DNA of 56,276 bases from Candidatus Hodarchaeota archaeon (GTDB lineage Archaea; Asgardarchaeota; Heimdallarchaeia; Hodarchaeales; Hodarchaeaceae), in NCBI GenBank assembly GCA_016840285.1, contig JAEOSR010000016.1:1-56276 (forward strand). The letters are read 5' to 3'. Below the pieces are notes generated by a model. It ran no database searches, was not told where the DNA came from, and saw only the letters and a program-made list of their open reading frames with translations. The translations under genes were made by a program, and so were the position numbers. Each line of letters opens with the position of its first letter. Within the stretch, counting starts at the first letter, position 1. Below are positions 36,153-46,042 of the stretch, piece by piece.

Positions 36153-37837
36153 AGCAAAGAAAGATTCTATGCGCTACTCTTGGTTCGTGTGTCCATATTG
36201 CAGGGATCTTTAACTTTATACAACTCGCCCAACAGCAAGGATATGAAACTATCTTTATGAGACCTCCTAATACTGTAGATGAAATCCTTCAAGCGATAAC
36301 AGCAAGTAATCCCCACATAATTGCGTTGAGTTATCGATTAACACCTGATGCTGCAGCTGAGATCGTAAAAGAATTAGAAAGAAAAATCACTCCAGAAATG
36401 AAAGAAAAAAAATGGCTTTTTGGGGGAACCACACCAGTATGTAGAGCTATTGAACCGTTTGGATTATTTGAATTTTATTTTGATGGTATGGCAACTGAAG
36501 TTGATGTCTTAGGTATTTTAAGAAGTTCTAATCGTCAAAGAACGACAGAAAATATTTTTCCTCAGACTTTGGTTGAACGAATTGAATTTATGTGTCCATT
36601 CCCAGTTTTACGGGCTCATTTTGGATTACCCACTGTTGAAAAGACAAGTAATGGGATAACCAGAATTGCTCGGGCAAGAGTAGTAGACGTAATATCTATC
36701 GGGCCTGATCAAAACTTCCAGGAAAGTTTCTTTCGTCCTCAAGATATGAAACAATCTGAAGTAGGAGCGGGTGGCGTTCCGATCCGATCCGAAGAGGATC
36801 TCTCAAGTTTGTATAAAGCATCTAAATATGGGAATTATCCCCTCTTACGGTGTTACTCTGGAACTCGAGATTTAACGAAAATGGCAGAGTTATTACATAG
36901 AACTATCAGTAATGCGTGGGGAGCAACACCACTTTTCTGGTACTCGGAACTGGATAGCCGTAGTCCAAGAACACTGTTAGAAGCTATCATCGAAAATCAA
37001 GCTAATATGAAATGGCATGGTGTAAGAAACATTCCTTTTGAAGCAAATGAATCACATCAATGGAGCTTACGCTCTACTTCAGATGCGATAGCTGTGACTG
37101 CTGCGTATTTAGGAGCCTATAATGCAAAACAGGCGGGAGTAAAGAGATATGTGTCTCAGCTTATGTTTGATACCCCTTTAGGTATTTCACCAAGGTTTGA
37201 CATTGCTAAAATGCTTGCAAAAACGGAAATAATAGAGAATTTACACGATGATAGTTTCATATCTTATCGTCAGGTTCGTACTGGACTTTTAAGTTTTCCT
37301 GAAGATCCATATCTTGCTAGGGGGCAGCTCGCTTCTAGTATTCAAATGGCTATGTTCTTAAAACCTCATATCGTCCATGTCGTTAGTTATTGCGAAGCAG
37401 ATCATGCTGCTACCCCAGATGACATCATTGAAAGTGCCAAAATTGCACGAAAAGTGGTAACCAATTCTATAAGAGGTTTACCGAGAATTTCACTTGATCA
37501 CAAGCTAGAGGAATATAAACAACAACTTATCACCGACTCCAATATTATTTTACAAGCTATCAGCCATATTGCTGATGAGGCTGTTAGAGATCCTTTCATT
37601 CATCCACCAACTTTAGTTAAAGCTGTAATGGTGGGTATTTTGGATGCACCTCACCTTGAAGGGCTATCAACAGCTAGAGGAGATATTTACACATCAATAA
37701 TTAACGGAAAATGTCTGAGTGTTGATAAAAATACTGGAAATCCTATTCAAGAGAAAGACAGAGTCAATGAAATTCTAGAACGCGAAGGGTTCCTTCTTAT
37801 AGAACGACAAGTGAATAAGGGCATTCCTATTACCTAG
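36149..37837 (+). CDS. Cobalamin-binding mutase-like protein (glutamate-mutase-type fusion)
   Basis: 562 residues. Residues 1-125 form a B12-binding Rossmann domain with CVHIAG at 14-19 in place of the usual DxHxxG; the His that would coordinate cobalt is kept but the Asp is Cys. Residues ~150-470 have the look of the TIM barrel of methylaspartate (glutamate) mutase subunit E (PLLRCYSGTRDLTKMAELL; ISNAWGATPLFWYSELDSR; MKWHGVRNIPFEANESHQW). A carbon-skeleton rearrangement of an amino acid or opine derivative is likely; the substrate is unknown. Coupled to the dehydrogenase gene. Confidence 0.75.
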   Translation: MKQRKILCATLGSCVHIAGIFNFIQLAQQQGYETIFMRPPNTVDEILQAITASNPHIIALSYRLTPDAAAEIVKELERKITPEMKEKKWLFGGTTPVCRAIEPFGLFEFYFDGMATEVDVLGILRSSNRQRTTENIFPQTLVERIEFMCPFPVLRAHFGLPTVEKTSNGITRIARARVVDVISIGPDQNFQESFFRPQDMKQSEVGAGGVPIRSEEDLSSLYKASKYGNYPLLRCYSGTRDLTKMAELLHRTISNAWGATPLFWYSELDSRSPRTLLEAIIENQANMKWHGVRNIPFEANESHQWSLRSTSDAIAVTAAYLGAYNAKQAGVKRYVSQLMFDTPLGISPRFDIAKMLAKTEIIENLHDDSFISYRQVRTGLLSFPEDPYLARGQLASSIQMAMFLKPHIVHVVSYCEADHAATPDDIIESAKIARKVVTNSIRGLPRISLDHKLEEYKQQLITDSNIILQAISHIADEAVRDPFIHPPTLVKAVMVGILDAPHLEGLSTARGDIYTSIINGKCLSVDKNTGNPIQEKDRVNEILEREGFLLIERQVNKGIPIT

Positions 37838-37884
37838 AACATAAAAAAACTGACTGATTTTAAGTAAATTTGATACTCAAATTC

Positions 37885-39732
37885 TTACTGCTTCTTAGTT
37901 CTAAAAAAGAGATAAATTCGTTCTGCTATCGCACGACTAATACCTTCAACTTGACATAATTCCTCAACAGTCGCTTCTCGAATTCTGTTTAAATCTTCAA
38001 AATGCTGTAATAAAGCATTTCTACGCTTAGTTCCTACCCCCTCAATTTGATCTAATTGAGATTTTGGTTCTAGCAATCTTCTTTTACGATGATAGGTAAT
38101 AGCAAAACGATGGGCTTCATCTCGACATTGTTTGAGTAATTGTAATGCAGCACTTTCTTGAGGAATCGGGAGAGGATTCCTTTTATTTGGTAAGAAGACT
38201 TTTTCTTCTTTTTTAGCTAAACCAATGACTGGAATTTTCTGGATATTTTTGTTATACTTCTGTATTACACTATAAACAGCATTAACCTGAGGTTTCCCTC
38301 CATCAATTAAGAGTAAATCTGGTAAAGAGGAACCAAACCGAGGATCATCATGCATAAGTCGTCGATTCAACACCTCTTGTAACATAGCAACGTCATTAGG
38401 TTCAGGTTTAACAGATTTAATTTTAAAACGACGATATTGTGATTTAGCGGGCATCCCATCCTGAAATACAACCATAGAACCCACTGGGAGAGTTCCTTGA
38501 ATGTTCGAAATGTCATAAGTTTCTATACGTCGTGGTAAGAATGAGAGGGTGAGATAATGTTGAAGCTCAACCAGGGCTTCTTTTTTGATTTGCTCTTTCC
38601 TTTGGATTGACCTGACTCTTTCACTAAGATCTAATTGTGAACTGGAAATATATTTCTTGAAACTAGTATTATTAAGAATCCCCGGGTTAACATTGATTTT
38701 AACACTTCGCCCCTGCTTTTTGGATAGCCAAATTTCCAAGATTTCTACTTCGTCAACCAATTTGCTGGAAATTTCAATATTGGTGGGGATAAAATCTGTT
38801 TGAAAGTAATATTGAGTAATAATAGACTTGAAGATCTCTGGTTCTGGCAAAGTTTCGAGTTTCCCTAAATATTGTGTTTCATGGCTCAGAACATTTTCAT
38901 CATTAATCCAAAGAATCACCAACATGAAATAGTCAGAATCTTCAAGGAGAATAATAACATCTTTATCTCTAGGTTGAGGAAATTCCTTTTGAGATTCAAT
39001 GATAGTCTCAATTTGACTTATCCGATCACGAATTTTCGCAGCTAATTCAAAATCCAAGTCGTCCGCAGTTTGATCCATCTTTTGGTATAAAGTTTCTAAT
39101 AAATCCTTTTTCTTACCTTGAAGAAATAAGATAAATTGATCTACAATCTGTTGATATTCCTTTTTGGATATTTTACCAACACAGGGAGCACTGCATCGCT
39201 GAATGGAGTAATCAAGACATTCTTTTTTCGTTCGAAAACAATTATTCTTATTGGCGATAGGAAAAATCCTACGGAGAGAACGAACAGATGCACGAAGAGC
39301 CTTAACATCCTTTTTCCGACCAAAATACCAATCCTTGGGATTTGTGATACTTCGGACAATGAACAAACGGGAAAAAAGCTCTTCATCTGAAGGTGCGGTT
39401 ATTCGAATCATGGGATATTGCTTGTCATCTAAAAATTGAAAATTAAACTTTGGACAATGAATTTTGATCAGTTCTCGTTCTCGTAGAAATGCATCTTCCA
39501 CTGATTTATGAATTTCATAATCTACAGATTTGATTTTAGAAACTAATCGTCTGGTTTTTGGATCAGGTAAATTCTTCCGAAAGTAAGTGGTTACACGTTT
39601 TTTAAGATTTGACGTGGCGCCGATGTAGATTATTTTACCGTCAGCATCAAGCATTAGATAACAACCTGGTTGGTCAGGTAATGTTCTTGAAACTGAATCA
39701 TGAACAGAAACTCTAGGAACCATGGTTGTCAT
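37885..39732 (-). CDS. uvrC: UvrABC system protein C (excision nuclease)
   Basis: 615 residues. GIY-YIG domain (PGCYLMLDADGKIIYIGATSNLKKRV), Cys-rich central part, UVR motif (DDLDFELAAKIRDRI), RNase-H-like endonuclease domain beginning IETYDISNIQG, and a C-terminal HhH pair (LDQIEGVGTKRRNALL; LCQVEGISRAIAERI). The usual YIGK lysine in the GIY domain is Ala here (YIGATS). It makes both incisions with UvrB during nucleotide-excision repair. uvrB is 2.6 kb away on the other strand. Confidence 0.93.
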   Translation of the reverse strand: MTTMVPRVSVHDSVSRTLPDQPGCYLMLDADGKIIYIGATSNLKKRVTTYFRKNLPDPKTRRLVSKIKSVDYEIHKSVEDAFLRERELIKIHCPKFNFQFLDDKQYPMIRITAPSDEELFSRLFIVRSITNPKDWYFGRKKDVKALRASVRSLRRIFPIANKNNCFRTKKECLDYSIQRCSAPCVGKISKKEYQQIVDQFILFLQGKKKDLLETLYQKMDQTADDLDFELAAKIRDRISQIETIIESQKEFPQPRDKDVIILLEDSDYFMLVILWINDENVLSHETQYLGKLETLPEPEIFKSIITQYYFQTDFIPTNIEISSKLVDEVEILEIWLSKKQGRSVKINVNPGILNNTSFKKYISSSQLDLSERVRSIQRKEQIKKEALVELQHYLTLSFLPRRIETYDISNIQGTLPVGSMVVFQDGMPAKSQYRRFKIKSVKPEPNDVAMLQEVLNRRLMHDDPRFGSSLPDLLLIDGGKPQVNAVYSVIQKYNKNIQKIPVIGLAKKEEKVFLPNKRNPLPIPQESAALQLLKQCRDEAHRFAITYHRKRRLLEPKSQLDQIEGVGTKRRNALLQHFEDLNRIREATVEELCQVEGISRAIAERIYLFFRTKKQ

Positions 39733-40615
39733 CTATTCTTAGTTTAAATGAATAAACCATATTACTTGCTGTTATGACTTTCATCTTTTTAATTGAATAT
39801 ATTTTTCTCCCCAACTAATATTATTACACAGAAGAACTGGTTATATCTGGATGGCTTTCGGAATTTATCTTGTACTTAATCCAATCTTGTCCCTCAAACA
39901 AAATATGGATGAAAACTTCATATACAAATGTTTGTTCACTCTTTCCAGCTCTTTGAGCTATTTCTTCTAACTTTGATAACATTCTGTGAACAGCTGTGTC
40001 ATCAACACTAGCCAAATCTAGTCCATATTTTGTAAACCCCGTTTTTGTTGAGACGGACGAACAACTAAGAGATCAGCATACATAGCGTCTTAATCAGTCC
40101 AGTGATTGTCCAATGAACAATATCCCTGGATAATTCCCTCTTCATCGACCACCATTCGTCTGGTTAAATTGATTGCGAACCATTCTTTAAGTATTCTCTC
40201 TGCTGTGAATATTGTTTCTCCGAATCCTCCACCCCAACTATCATCATCTGACCATTTCGTTTACACAATCAGCAAGGTGTCCAGTATCTTCTAAAGTGGC
40301 CACCAAATCGCGAATTTTCATCATTTGGGGAGTATTGGGATAGTATATTCTCATACTGTTTACTTGATCATTTTGTGGTTCATTTGAACCTTGCCTAGGT
40401 TCTATTAAATGAATATCTTTGGTCAAGGTTTTTTCCTCTTACAAAATCTATGTCTAACCGAAATTTAAGATTGATGATAGTCATAGACAAACATGTTTGT
40501 ACTTAAAAAAGGCCAAACTTAAAAATATAGATTCTGGCAAGACAAATTCAAATCATAGAAAAAAACAAATACAAGAAGCACATGCGTATTTAACTAGTTT
40601 CACATCTAATATTAG
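39733..40615. other. Gene-poor region holding a decayed GNAT gene
   Basis: 883 bases between uvrC and the next intact gene. The middle holds the broken acetyltransferase listed separately. Nothing else could be assigned. Confidence 0.5.
39824..40426 (-). pseudogene. Decayed GNAT-family acetyltransferase
   Basis: Read on the minus strand, three frames join into one GNAT-like protein. From 40426: an N-terminus with IYYPNTPQMMKIRDLVATLEDTGHLADCVNE, which then shifts frame near 40250. The next frame reads KWSDDDSWGGGFGETIFTAERILKEWF, then RMVVDEEGIIQGYCSLDNHWTD. A TAA stop follows, then DAMYADLLVVRPSQQKRGL, the acetyl-CoA loop region, before another stop near 40021. A last frame (from TTG 40015) carries on for 63 residues and may be the tail or a separate ORF. 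Two shifts and a stop make a working product unlikely. Confidence 0.6.
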
Positions 40616-41437
40616 GTGAATCTTCTTTTGAGCAGTACAACGCATTTCTTTGTTATGGTCCCTCCTTTCGAAATTACAGGGAAACCTGTTGTAATTGTTA
40701 CAAAAAGGGGTTATTACGAAGTTATACCTCCAAATAAAATCCAATATAAGGTCACTAACTTGATCACTGATTTCTTAGTGTTACACCCTCACGAAGGAAT
40801 CGGCATGATGACCGAATTACCACCTTATGCGAATATTAATGCTTTTGACTTGCTTCATGTTCTTTGTCAAGGATTGTTTGAGGTGTGCTTTTCGCTTACT
40901 GGAAGAAGAAAAAGTGATCTGTTACTAGATTTCATTTTTGGGGAAATTTTACCTTTCACGATGAGGCAATTTGAAACTGGTTTTTATCAATTGAAACTGT
41001 TACCTGATTCTATATATCAAGAATTTTATAGAAGGTCGTCAACGATTGAAGAAACCATGACTACTACGATTTCAACGTTTGACGAGAACGTTTTTATTCC
41101 ATTTAAACGGAAATTCATATCTGCAATCCACAAACGAAGTGATGAGAAAGCACAAACAACGGTCGGAACTTTTTCCCGTGATTTCCCCAGATTCTTCAGG
41201 CTTCATAAAGACCTATTGACAATTCTCCTCTCTCAAGCGAAACAGGTCTCTGATCATCAACATTTATCATTTAGTATATTTGCTCCAATACTAAGAAAAA
41301 TACGAATGCTCGATACTATGAAGAACCATTTCAAAATTGAAGAACGGAAAAAACACATCGAACTTAAGATAGAACCAATGAAAGTGGACTCAAAACAAAT
41401 TGCAGAGAAGATTTCTCCTCTGGTGGAAGTAAAGTAG
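40616..41437 (+). CDS. Hypothetical protein, alpha-helical
   Basis: 273 residues from GTG 40616, or about 260 from the ATG at 40655 (MVPPFEITGKPVV), which I consider as likely. The first ~110 residues look like a profilin/roadblock/longin-like alpha-beta domain. The rest is helical and charged. No family is recognised. It is convergent with the Era-like GTPase gene next door, 26 bases away. Confidence 0.65.
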   Translation: MNLLLSSTTHFFVMVPPFEITGKPVVIVTKRGYYEVIPPNKIQYKVTNLITDFLVLHPHEGIGMMTELPPYANINAFDLLHVLCQGLFEVCFSLTGRRKSDLLLDFIFGEILPFTMRQFETGFYQLKLLPDSIYQEFYRRSSTIEETMTTTISTFDENVFIPFKRKFISAIHKRSDEKAQTTVGTFSRDFPRFFRLHKDLLTILLSQAKQVSDHQHLSFSIFAPILRKIRMLDTMKNHFKIEERKKHIELKIEPMKVDSKQIAEKISPLVEVK

Positions 41438-41463
41438 TAAAGCATAAAAGTAGATTGAGCCAA

Positions 41464-42135
41464 TTAAGTTTGATAAAGATATACTTTAAGAATTTCAAAT
41501 AATTTGTCCAAGGATTTGTATGGGCTATATAGCGTGGAAAGATAAGAAATACCGAATTTTGATTGTGGAAATGTTGTTTTAAACTCATCCATGGTGGGAG
41601 CGAAATGTGCTAAGAAATCTACCGCTTTTTCTTTGATTTTAGGAGACATCTTGAATAAATCGCTGGGAGCTTGGGGTGAAAAAAGATCCACCTTATTCAG
41701 GACAAAATGGAAGATATATTTCGTGTCGGCTGCTTTCTTATCCGCTTTCTCGGGTTTTAAATCAAGTGAATCTAGAAAATAATTATAAGAATCCTCCATC
41801 GCTACCCGTTGCACCTCAACTGATTGGTCAGGATCAAGTAAGAAAAGCATACCGTCAGTTTTAAACTTTCGCATAGCCTCACGCCATTTCCGTCGAAGTT
41901 TATAGTCGCCGGGGTTGTCAATTGCAATTATTCGATATTTTCTATGCGCTTCTGGTGAATACCAAGGATAAGCTTCTGAACTTTTCAAGTTAATCTTTTT
42001 TTCTTCAATATTAATTTCGAGAGTCTTTTTACTTACAATTTTCTTAACATCTGTTCCTATCATCCGATTAATCAGTGTTGTCTTACCCACCCCTGTATTC
42101 CCCAACACTGTTACACGAATATCACGATCAAACAC
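41464..42135 (-). CDS. Era/Miro-like GTPase
   Basis: 223 residues. GNTGVGKTT (P-loop), DNPGD in the G3 position, and NKVDLF (G4) are clear; no strong G5. Compared with the Rab-like ones it is longer between G1 and G3 and carries DNPGD, so it belongs to a different branch (Era/Miro/septin-like superfamily). Faces uvrB's upstream region with a 177-base spacer. Confidence 0.78.
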   Translation of the reverse strand: MFDRDIRVTVLGNTGVGKTTLINRMIGTDVKKIVSKKTLEINIEEKKINLKSSEAYPWYSPEAHRKYRIIAIDNPGDYKLRRKWREAMRKFKTDGMLFLLDPDQSVEVQRVAMEDSYNYFLDSLDLKPEKADKKAADTKYIFHFVLNKVDLFSPQAPSDLFKMSPKIKEKAVDFLAHFAPTMDEFKTTFPQSKFGISYLSTLYSPYKSLDKLFEILKVYLYQT

Positions 42136-42312
42136 ATTCTAACCTCATGTAGAACGATAAACTCTGATGGTTATTCTCTATTTTGTATTGACAAAAAAAT
42201 GGAACATTTAAAAATTAATTGATTTATACGAAGAAGATTAAATTGCCAATAAGCTTTTATTTATCAATAGGTAATCTATCGTTATAATATAAAGAAAGAT
42301 GTCTGTTCCACT

Positions 42313-44331
42313 TTGGAGAGAAGCATCCTGCCAGAGTTTCAATTAAAGTCTCCTTATCAACCGCGTGGTGACCAAATACCAGCAATAGAGCAATTGGTTC
42401 AGGGAATAAAGGATGGAAAACAATATCAAACTCTTTTAGGAGTTACAGGGAGTGGAAAAACATTTACGGTCGCTAATGTTATTGAACAAGCGCAAAAACC
42501 TACTCTTGTAATCTCTCATAACAAGACATTAGCAGCCCAATTGTATCAAGAATTTTCTGAGTATTTTCCTCTTAATGCTGTTGAATATTTTGTGTCTTTT
42601 TATGACTACTACCAACCTGAAGCATACCTCCCAACAACTGACCGTTATATCGAGAAAGACTTCAGTATCAATGATGAGATAGAGAAGATGAGGGCCTCTG
42701 CCACAAGAAGTCTCCTCGAACGTGATGATGTTATTGTTATTGCGAGTGTCAGCTGTATTTATGGTCTCGGGCCGCCTGGTTTCTATAAAGATATGAGTCT
42801 TTTTGTTGAACGTGGTATGAATATCTCAAAGGAGGTAATCCTTTCTACTCTTGTTGATATTCAATATGAACGCGATCAAATGGATTTCATTAGAGGAAAA
42901 ATCAGAACACGTGGAGACACAATAGATATTTGGCCAATATATGAAGAAAACAAAGCTGTCCGAATAGAGCTTTTCGGAGATGAAATAGATCGTCTAACTT
43001 ATATCCACCCTATTTCGGGAAAAACACTGCTTTCTCTTGATCGTGCAATTGTTTTTCCAGCAAAACACTATGTCCGACCCAAAGACGAGCTTAAAGCGGC
43101 ACTAGGGGGAATTCGAAAAGAATTAAGAGTACGCCTAAAGGAATTAAAGCAACAAAACAAGATTGTTGAAGCACATAGACTCCAACAACGAACACTGTAT
43201 GATTTAGAGTTGTTGGAAGAAATTGGCCATTGTTCTGGCATAGAAAACTATTCCCGATATTTTGACAACCGCGCGGAAGGAGAACCACCTTCAACATTAC
43301 TTGAATACTTTCCTAAAGATTATCTCCTTATCATTGATGAATCTCACATGACAATTCCCCAAATCGCAGGAATGAGAGCAGGTGATCTCTCTAGAAAGAA
43401 AAATCTGATAGATTATGGCTTTAGACTCCCATCTGCTTATGATCATCGGCCACTAACTTTCAAAGAATTTGAAGTTCGAATGGGACAAACAATATTTGTT
43501 AGCGCTACTCCTGGTAAATACGCTCGAGAAAAAAGTGAAAAAGATAGTATAGCAGAACAAATAATTAGACCTACAGGATTAGTTGATCCAGAGATTGTAG
43601 TTAAGTTAAAATTAACGAATCCAATCGATGACCTACTTGAGGAGATTAAACAAACTATAGATAGAGGGGAACGGACATTAGTGACAACTTTGACCAAAAG
43701 AATGGCTGAAAACCTTGCTGATTATCTTGATGAGATAAAAGTTCGAGCTCGTTATTTACATTCAGAAATCAAAACCTTGGAGAGAACTGATATCTTGAGA
43801 TCATTACGGCTCGGAGATTTTGATGTCCTTGTTGGAATTAACCTCCTACGAGAAGGACTTGACTTACCAGAAGTCTCTCTAGTTGCCATTCTTGATGCAG
43901 ATAAACAGGGATTTCTAAGAAATGAGCGCTCTTTAATTCAAACTATTGGTCGAGCAGCTCGAAATGTCAATGGACGCGTAGTTTTCTATGCGGATAAAGT
44001 ATCAGAATCCATGGAAATGGCTATAGCGGAAACAAAAAGGCGTCGTAGGAAACAATTAAAATTTAATAAGGAAATGGGGATTATTCCGCAAACAATCTTC
44101 AAAGAAGTCCGTTCTCCACTTGTTGAACTACAAACGTCCTTTTCGGCTATCCAACGAGAGAAAATTTCTGCAGAAGACTTACCGGAATATATTGAAGCGC
44201 TGAGAGCTGAAATGCAACTAGCTGCGAAGAATCTCGAGTTTGAAAAGGCTGCAGAAATTCGGGATATGATTATTGACTTAGAAAAGCCAAAAATAAAGAA
44301 ACCGAGAATTTTGGAGAGAAAAAAGGAGTAG
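42313..44331 (+). CDS. uvrB: UvrABC system protein B (helicase-like damage sensor)
   Basis: 672 residues. Walker A LLGVTGSGKTFT near residue 42, the flexible damage-binding hairpin segment YYDYYQPEAYLPTTDRYIEKD, DEAD-like IDESHMT, helicase motifs ETLREGLDLPEV-like (NLLREGLDLPEVSLVA), and a C-terminal UVR domain (NLEFEKAAEIRDMI) that binds UvrC. TTG is the first usable start and the usual N-terminal FQLKSPYQPRGDQ follows at once. It loads onto damaged DNA with UvrA. In archaea uvrABC is scattered and generally viewed as acquired from bacteria. Confidence 0.95.
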   Translation: MERSILPEFQLKSPYQPRGDQIPAIEQLVQGIKDGKQYQTLLGVTGSGKTFTVANVIEQAQKPTLVISHNKTLAAQLYQEFSEYFPLNAVEYFVSFYDYYQPEAYLPTTDRYIEKDFSINDEIEKMRASATRSLLERDDVIVIASVSCIYGLGPPGFYKDMSLFVERGMNISKEVILSTLVDIQYERDQMDFIRGKIRTRGDTIDIWPIYEENKAVRIELFGDEIDRLTYIHPISGKTLLSLDRAIVFPAKHYVRPKDELKAALGGIRKELRVRLKELKQQNKIVEAHRLQQRTLYDLELLEEIGHCSGIENYSRYFDNRAEGEPPSTLLEYFPKDYLLIIDESHMTIPQIAGMRAGDLSRKKNLIDYGFRLPSAYDHRPLTFKEFEVRMGQTIFVSATPGKYAREKSEKDSIAEQIIRPTGLVDPEIVVKLKLTNPIDDLLEEIKQTIDRGERTLVTTLTKRMAENLADYLDEIKVRARYLHSEIKTLERTDILRSLRLGDFDVLVGINLLREGLDLPEVSLVAILDADKQGFLRNERSLIQTIGRAARNVNGRVVFYADKVSESMEMAIAETKRRRRKQLKFNKEMGIIPQTIFKEVRSPLVELQTSFSAIQREKISAEDLPEYIEALRAEMQLAAKNLEFEKAAEIRDMIIDLEKPKIKKPRILERKKE

Positions 44332-44355
44332 AGGCCTTTTTAGGCTCAGCTCTCT

Positions 44356-45768
44356 TTATCTATGGATGGGGCGGCCTAGAGCACAAAGAACTGCTTCCTT
44401 GATTGTTTCATAGAATACAGGATGGGCATGTTCAACTTTAATTATGTCTGCTGCTTTCATTCGATTACCTACAGCTAAAGCACCTTCTGCGATCAACTCT
44501 GTCGCGCTCGGACCGATAATATGTACACCAACAATTTCAGTAGTTTCTGCTTCAAGAATTACCTTAACAAATCCACGATTCTGCCCAGCAATAATCGCTC
44601 GCCCATTTCCTTGAAAGGGGAACTTCCCAATGAGGACCTCGCCATATTTTTCCCTAGCTTTTTCCTCAGAGAGGCCAACCGAAGCTACTTCAGGATTCGT
44701 AAAAATAGTGGTTGGGATAGCATTATAAGTCATTTCAACATCATGACCAAGTGCATTTTCAACCGCAACTTCTCCTTCATGTGAAGCTGTGTAAGCTAAC
44801 ATAGGTGAGGGCACTCCTTGAACTACATCACCAGCAGCATATACACCGGGAATGTTTGTCTCCATCTTATTATTAACGATAATTCCTCTATCATGTTCTA
44901 TTCCTGCCTTATCAAGGTTTAAACCCTTTATTGCCGGAGTTCGCCCAATCGAGACTAACACATAATCAGCTACAATATTACGTTCGATATTTTCAGGATC
45001 CAAAAATGTTACCCTTTTCTTGCCAAGGGGGGTGTCTGAAATGCGAGTTACACGTGAACCTGTATGGACTTTGATTCCACTTCGTTTAAAGGCAGCTTCA
45101 AGCTCCTCACTAAGATCAGGATCTTCCATCGGGATTAAACGGGGAAGCATTTCCACAATAGTAACATTTGTTTCCTCAAAACATCTAAAAACACATGCAA
45201 ATTCCCCACCAATAGCACCTCCTCCAATTACAATCAAGCTTTTAGGAATATGATCTAGTTCGAGCAATTTCGTACTTGTTAGAACTTTTACACCATCAAT
45301 TCCTGGAATAGGTACAAAAAAAGGTTGACTTCCTGTAGCAATAATGACATTTTTAGCAGAAACACGGTATGTCCTATTCCATACGGTTACAGAGAGTGTA
45401 TGAGGATCAATGAATTTTCCTTCTCCATTCAGTACACGAACTTGGGCATTTTTTAAGAGGAAATTGACACCTTTCACAAGACGACGGACGATCATTGTTT
45501 TCCTTTTCTGGATACGGAGAAAATCAACTCCGATGTACTCAGATTTCAAGCCAAACCGTGCCATTTCCCTTAGTGCCTTACATCGTTTCGCGGACTCAAC
45601 GAATACCTTAGTAGGAATGCATCCGCGATTCAGACAAGTACCTCCAATCTGACCTTTTTCGATCAGTACAACCCCGTTTTTACTTAATTGAGCTGCTCGA
45701 ATAGCTGCCACATAACCTGCTGGCCCACCTCCAAGGATGGCCATTTCGGTATGAATAATTTCTTCCAT
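44356..45768 (-). CDS. lpdA: Dihydrolipoyl dehydrogenase
   Basis: 470 residues. FAD motif GGGPAG at 12-17, redox disulphide GGTCLNRGCIPTK, the NAD motif GGGAIGGEFA, the FAD motif YAAGDV, and the C-terminal HAHPVFYE catalytic His. It oxidises dihydrolipoamide of 2-oxoacid dehydrogenases or of the glycine cleavage system. No E1, E2 or gcv genes are in the window. Confidence 0.94.
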   Translation of the reverse strand: MEEIIHTEMAILGGGPAGYVAAIRAAQLSKNGVVLIEKGQIGGTCLNRGCIPTKVFVESAKRCKALREMARFGLKSEYIGVDFLRIQKRKTMIVRRLVKGVNFLLKNAQVRVLNGEGKFIDPHTLSVTVWNRTYRVSAKNVIIATGSQPFFVPIPGIDGVKVLTSTKLLELDHIPKSLIVIGGGAIGGEFACVFRCFEETNVTIVEMLPRLIPMEDPDLSEELEAAFKRSGIKVHTGSRVTRISDTPLGKKRVTFLDPENIERNIVADYVLVSIGRTPAIKGLNLDKAGIEHDRGIIVNNKMETNIPGVYAAGDVVQGVPSPMLAYTASHEGEVAVENALGHDVEMTYNAIPTTIFTNPEVASVGLSEEKAREKYGEVLIGKFPFQGNGRAIIAGQNRGFVKVILEAETTEIVGVHIIGPSATELIAEGALAVGNRMKAADIIKVEHAHPVFYETIKEAVLCALGRPIHR

Positions 45769-46042
45769 TTAAAAACAACTCGGAATTATTTTACATTCAA
45801 CGAAGAATATAACTAATCATTTAAATCAATTCTTTAACTACAATGTATTGCTAACGTCAAATATGATATTATTAAGTTAAAACGATTGAAGAGATCCAGT
45901 TCTGGAACCATTTTCCCTTTGACTAGTCTCAGCGCTGCGATATTATTAATTGCAAATGATTTATAGTTCAAAGAATAATTGTCTTTATAAAAATAAAGTA
46001 TTTTGATTATATCGGTCATCTTTTCCACTGAAATTCCTTAAT

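Noticed and set aside
40106..40294. 62-residue plus-strand ORF in the GNAT region
   Set aside because: It is the reverse reading of the GNAT remnant, which has clear family motifs on the minus strand.
45834..46028. 64-residue minus ORF upstream of lpdA
   Set aside because: AT-driven composition, no ribosome site, no family. It lies in a promoter region.
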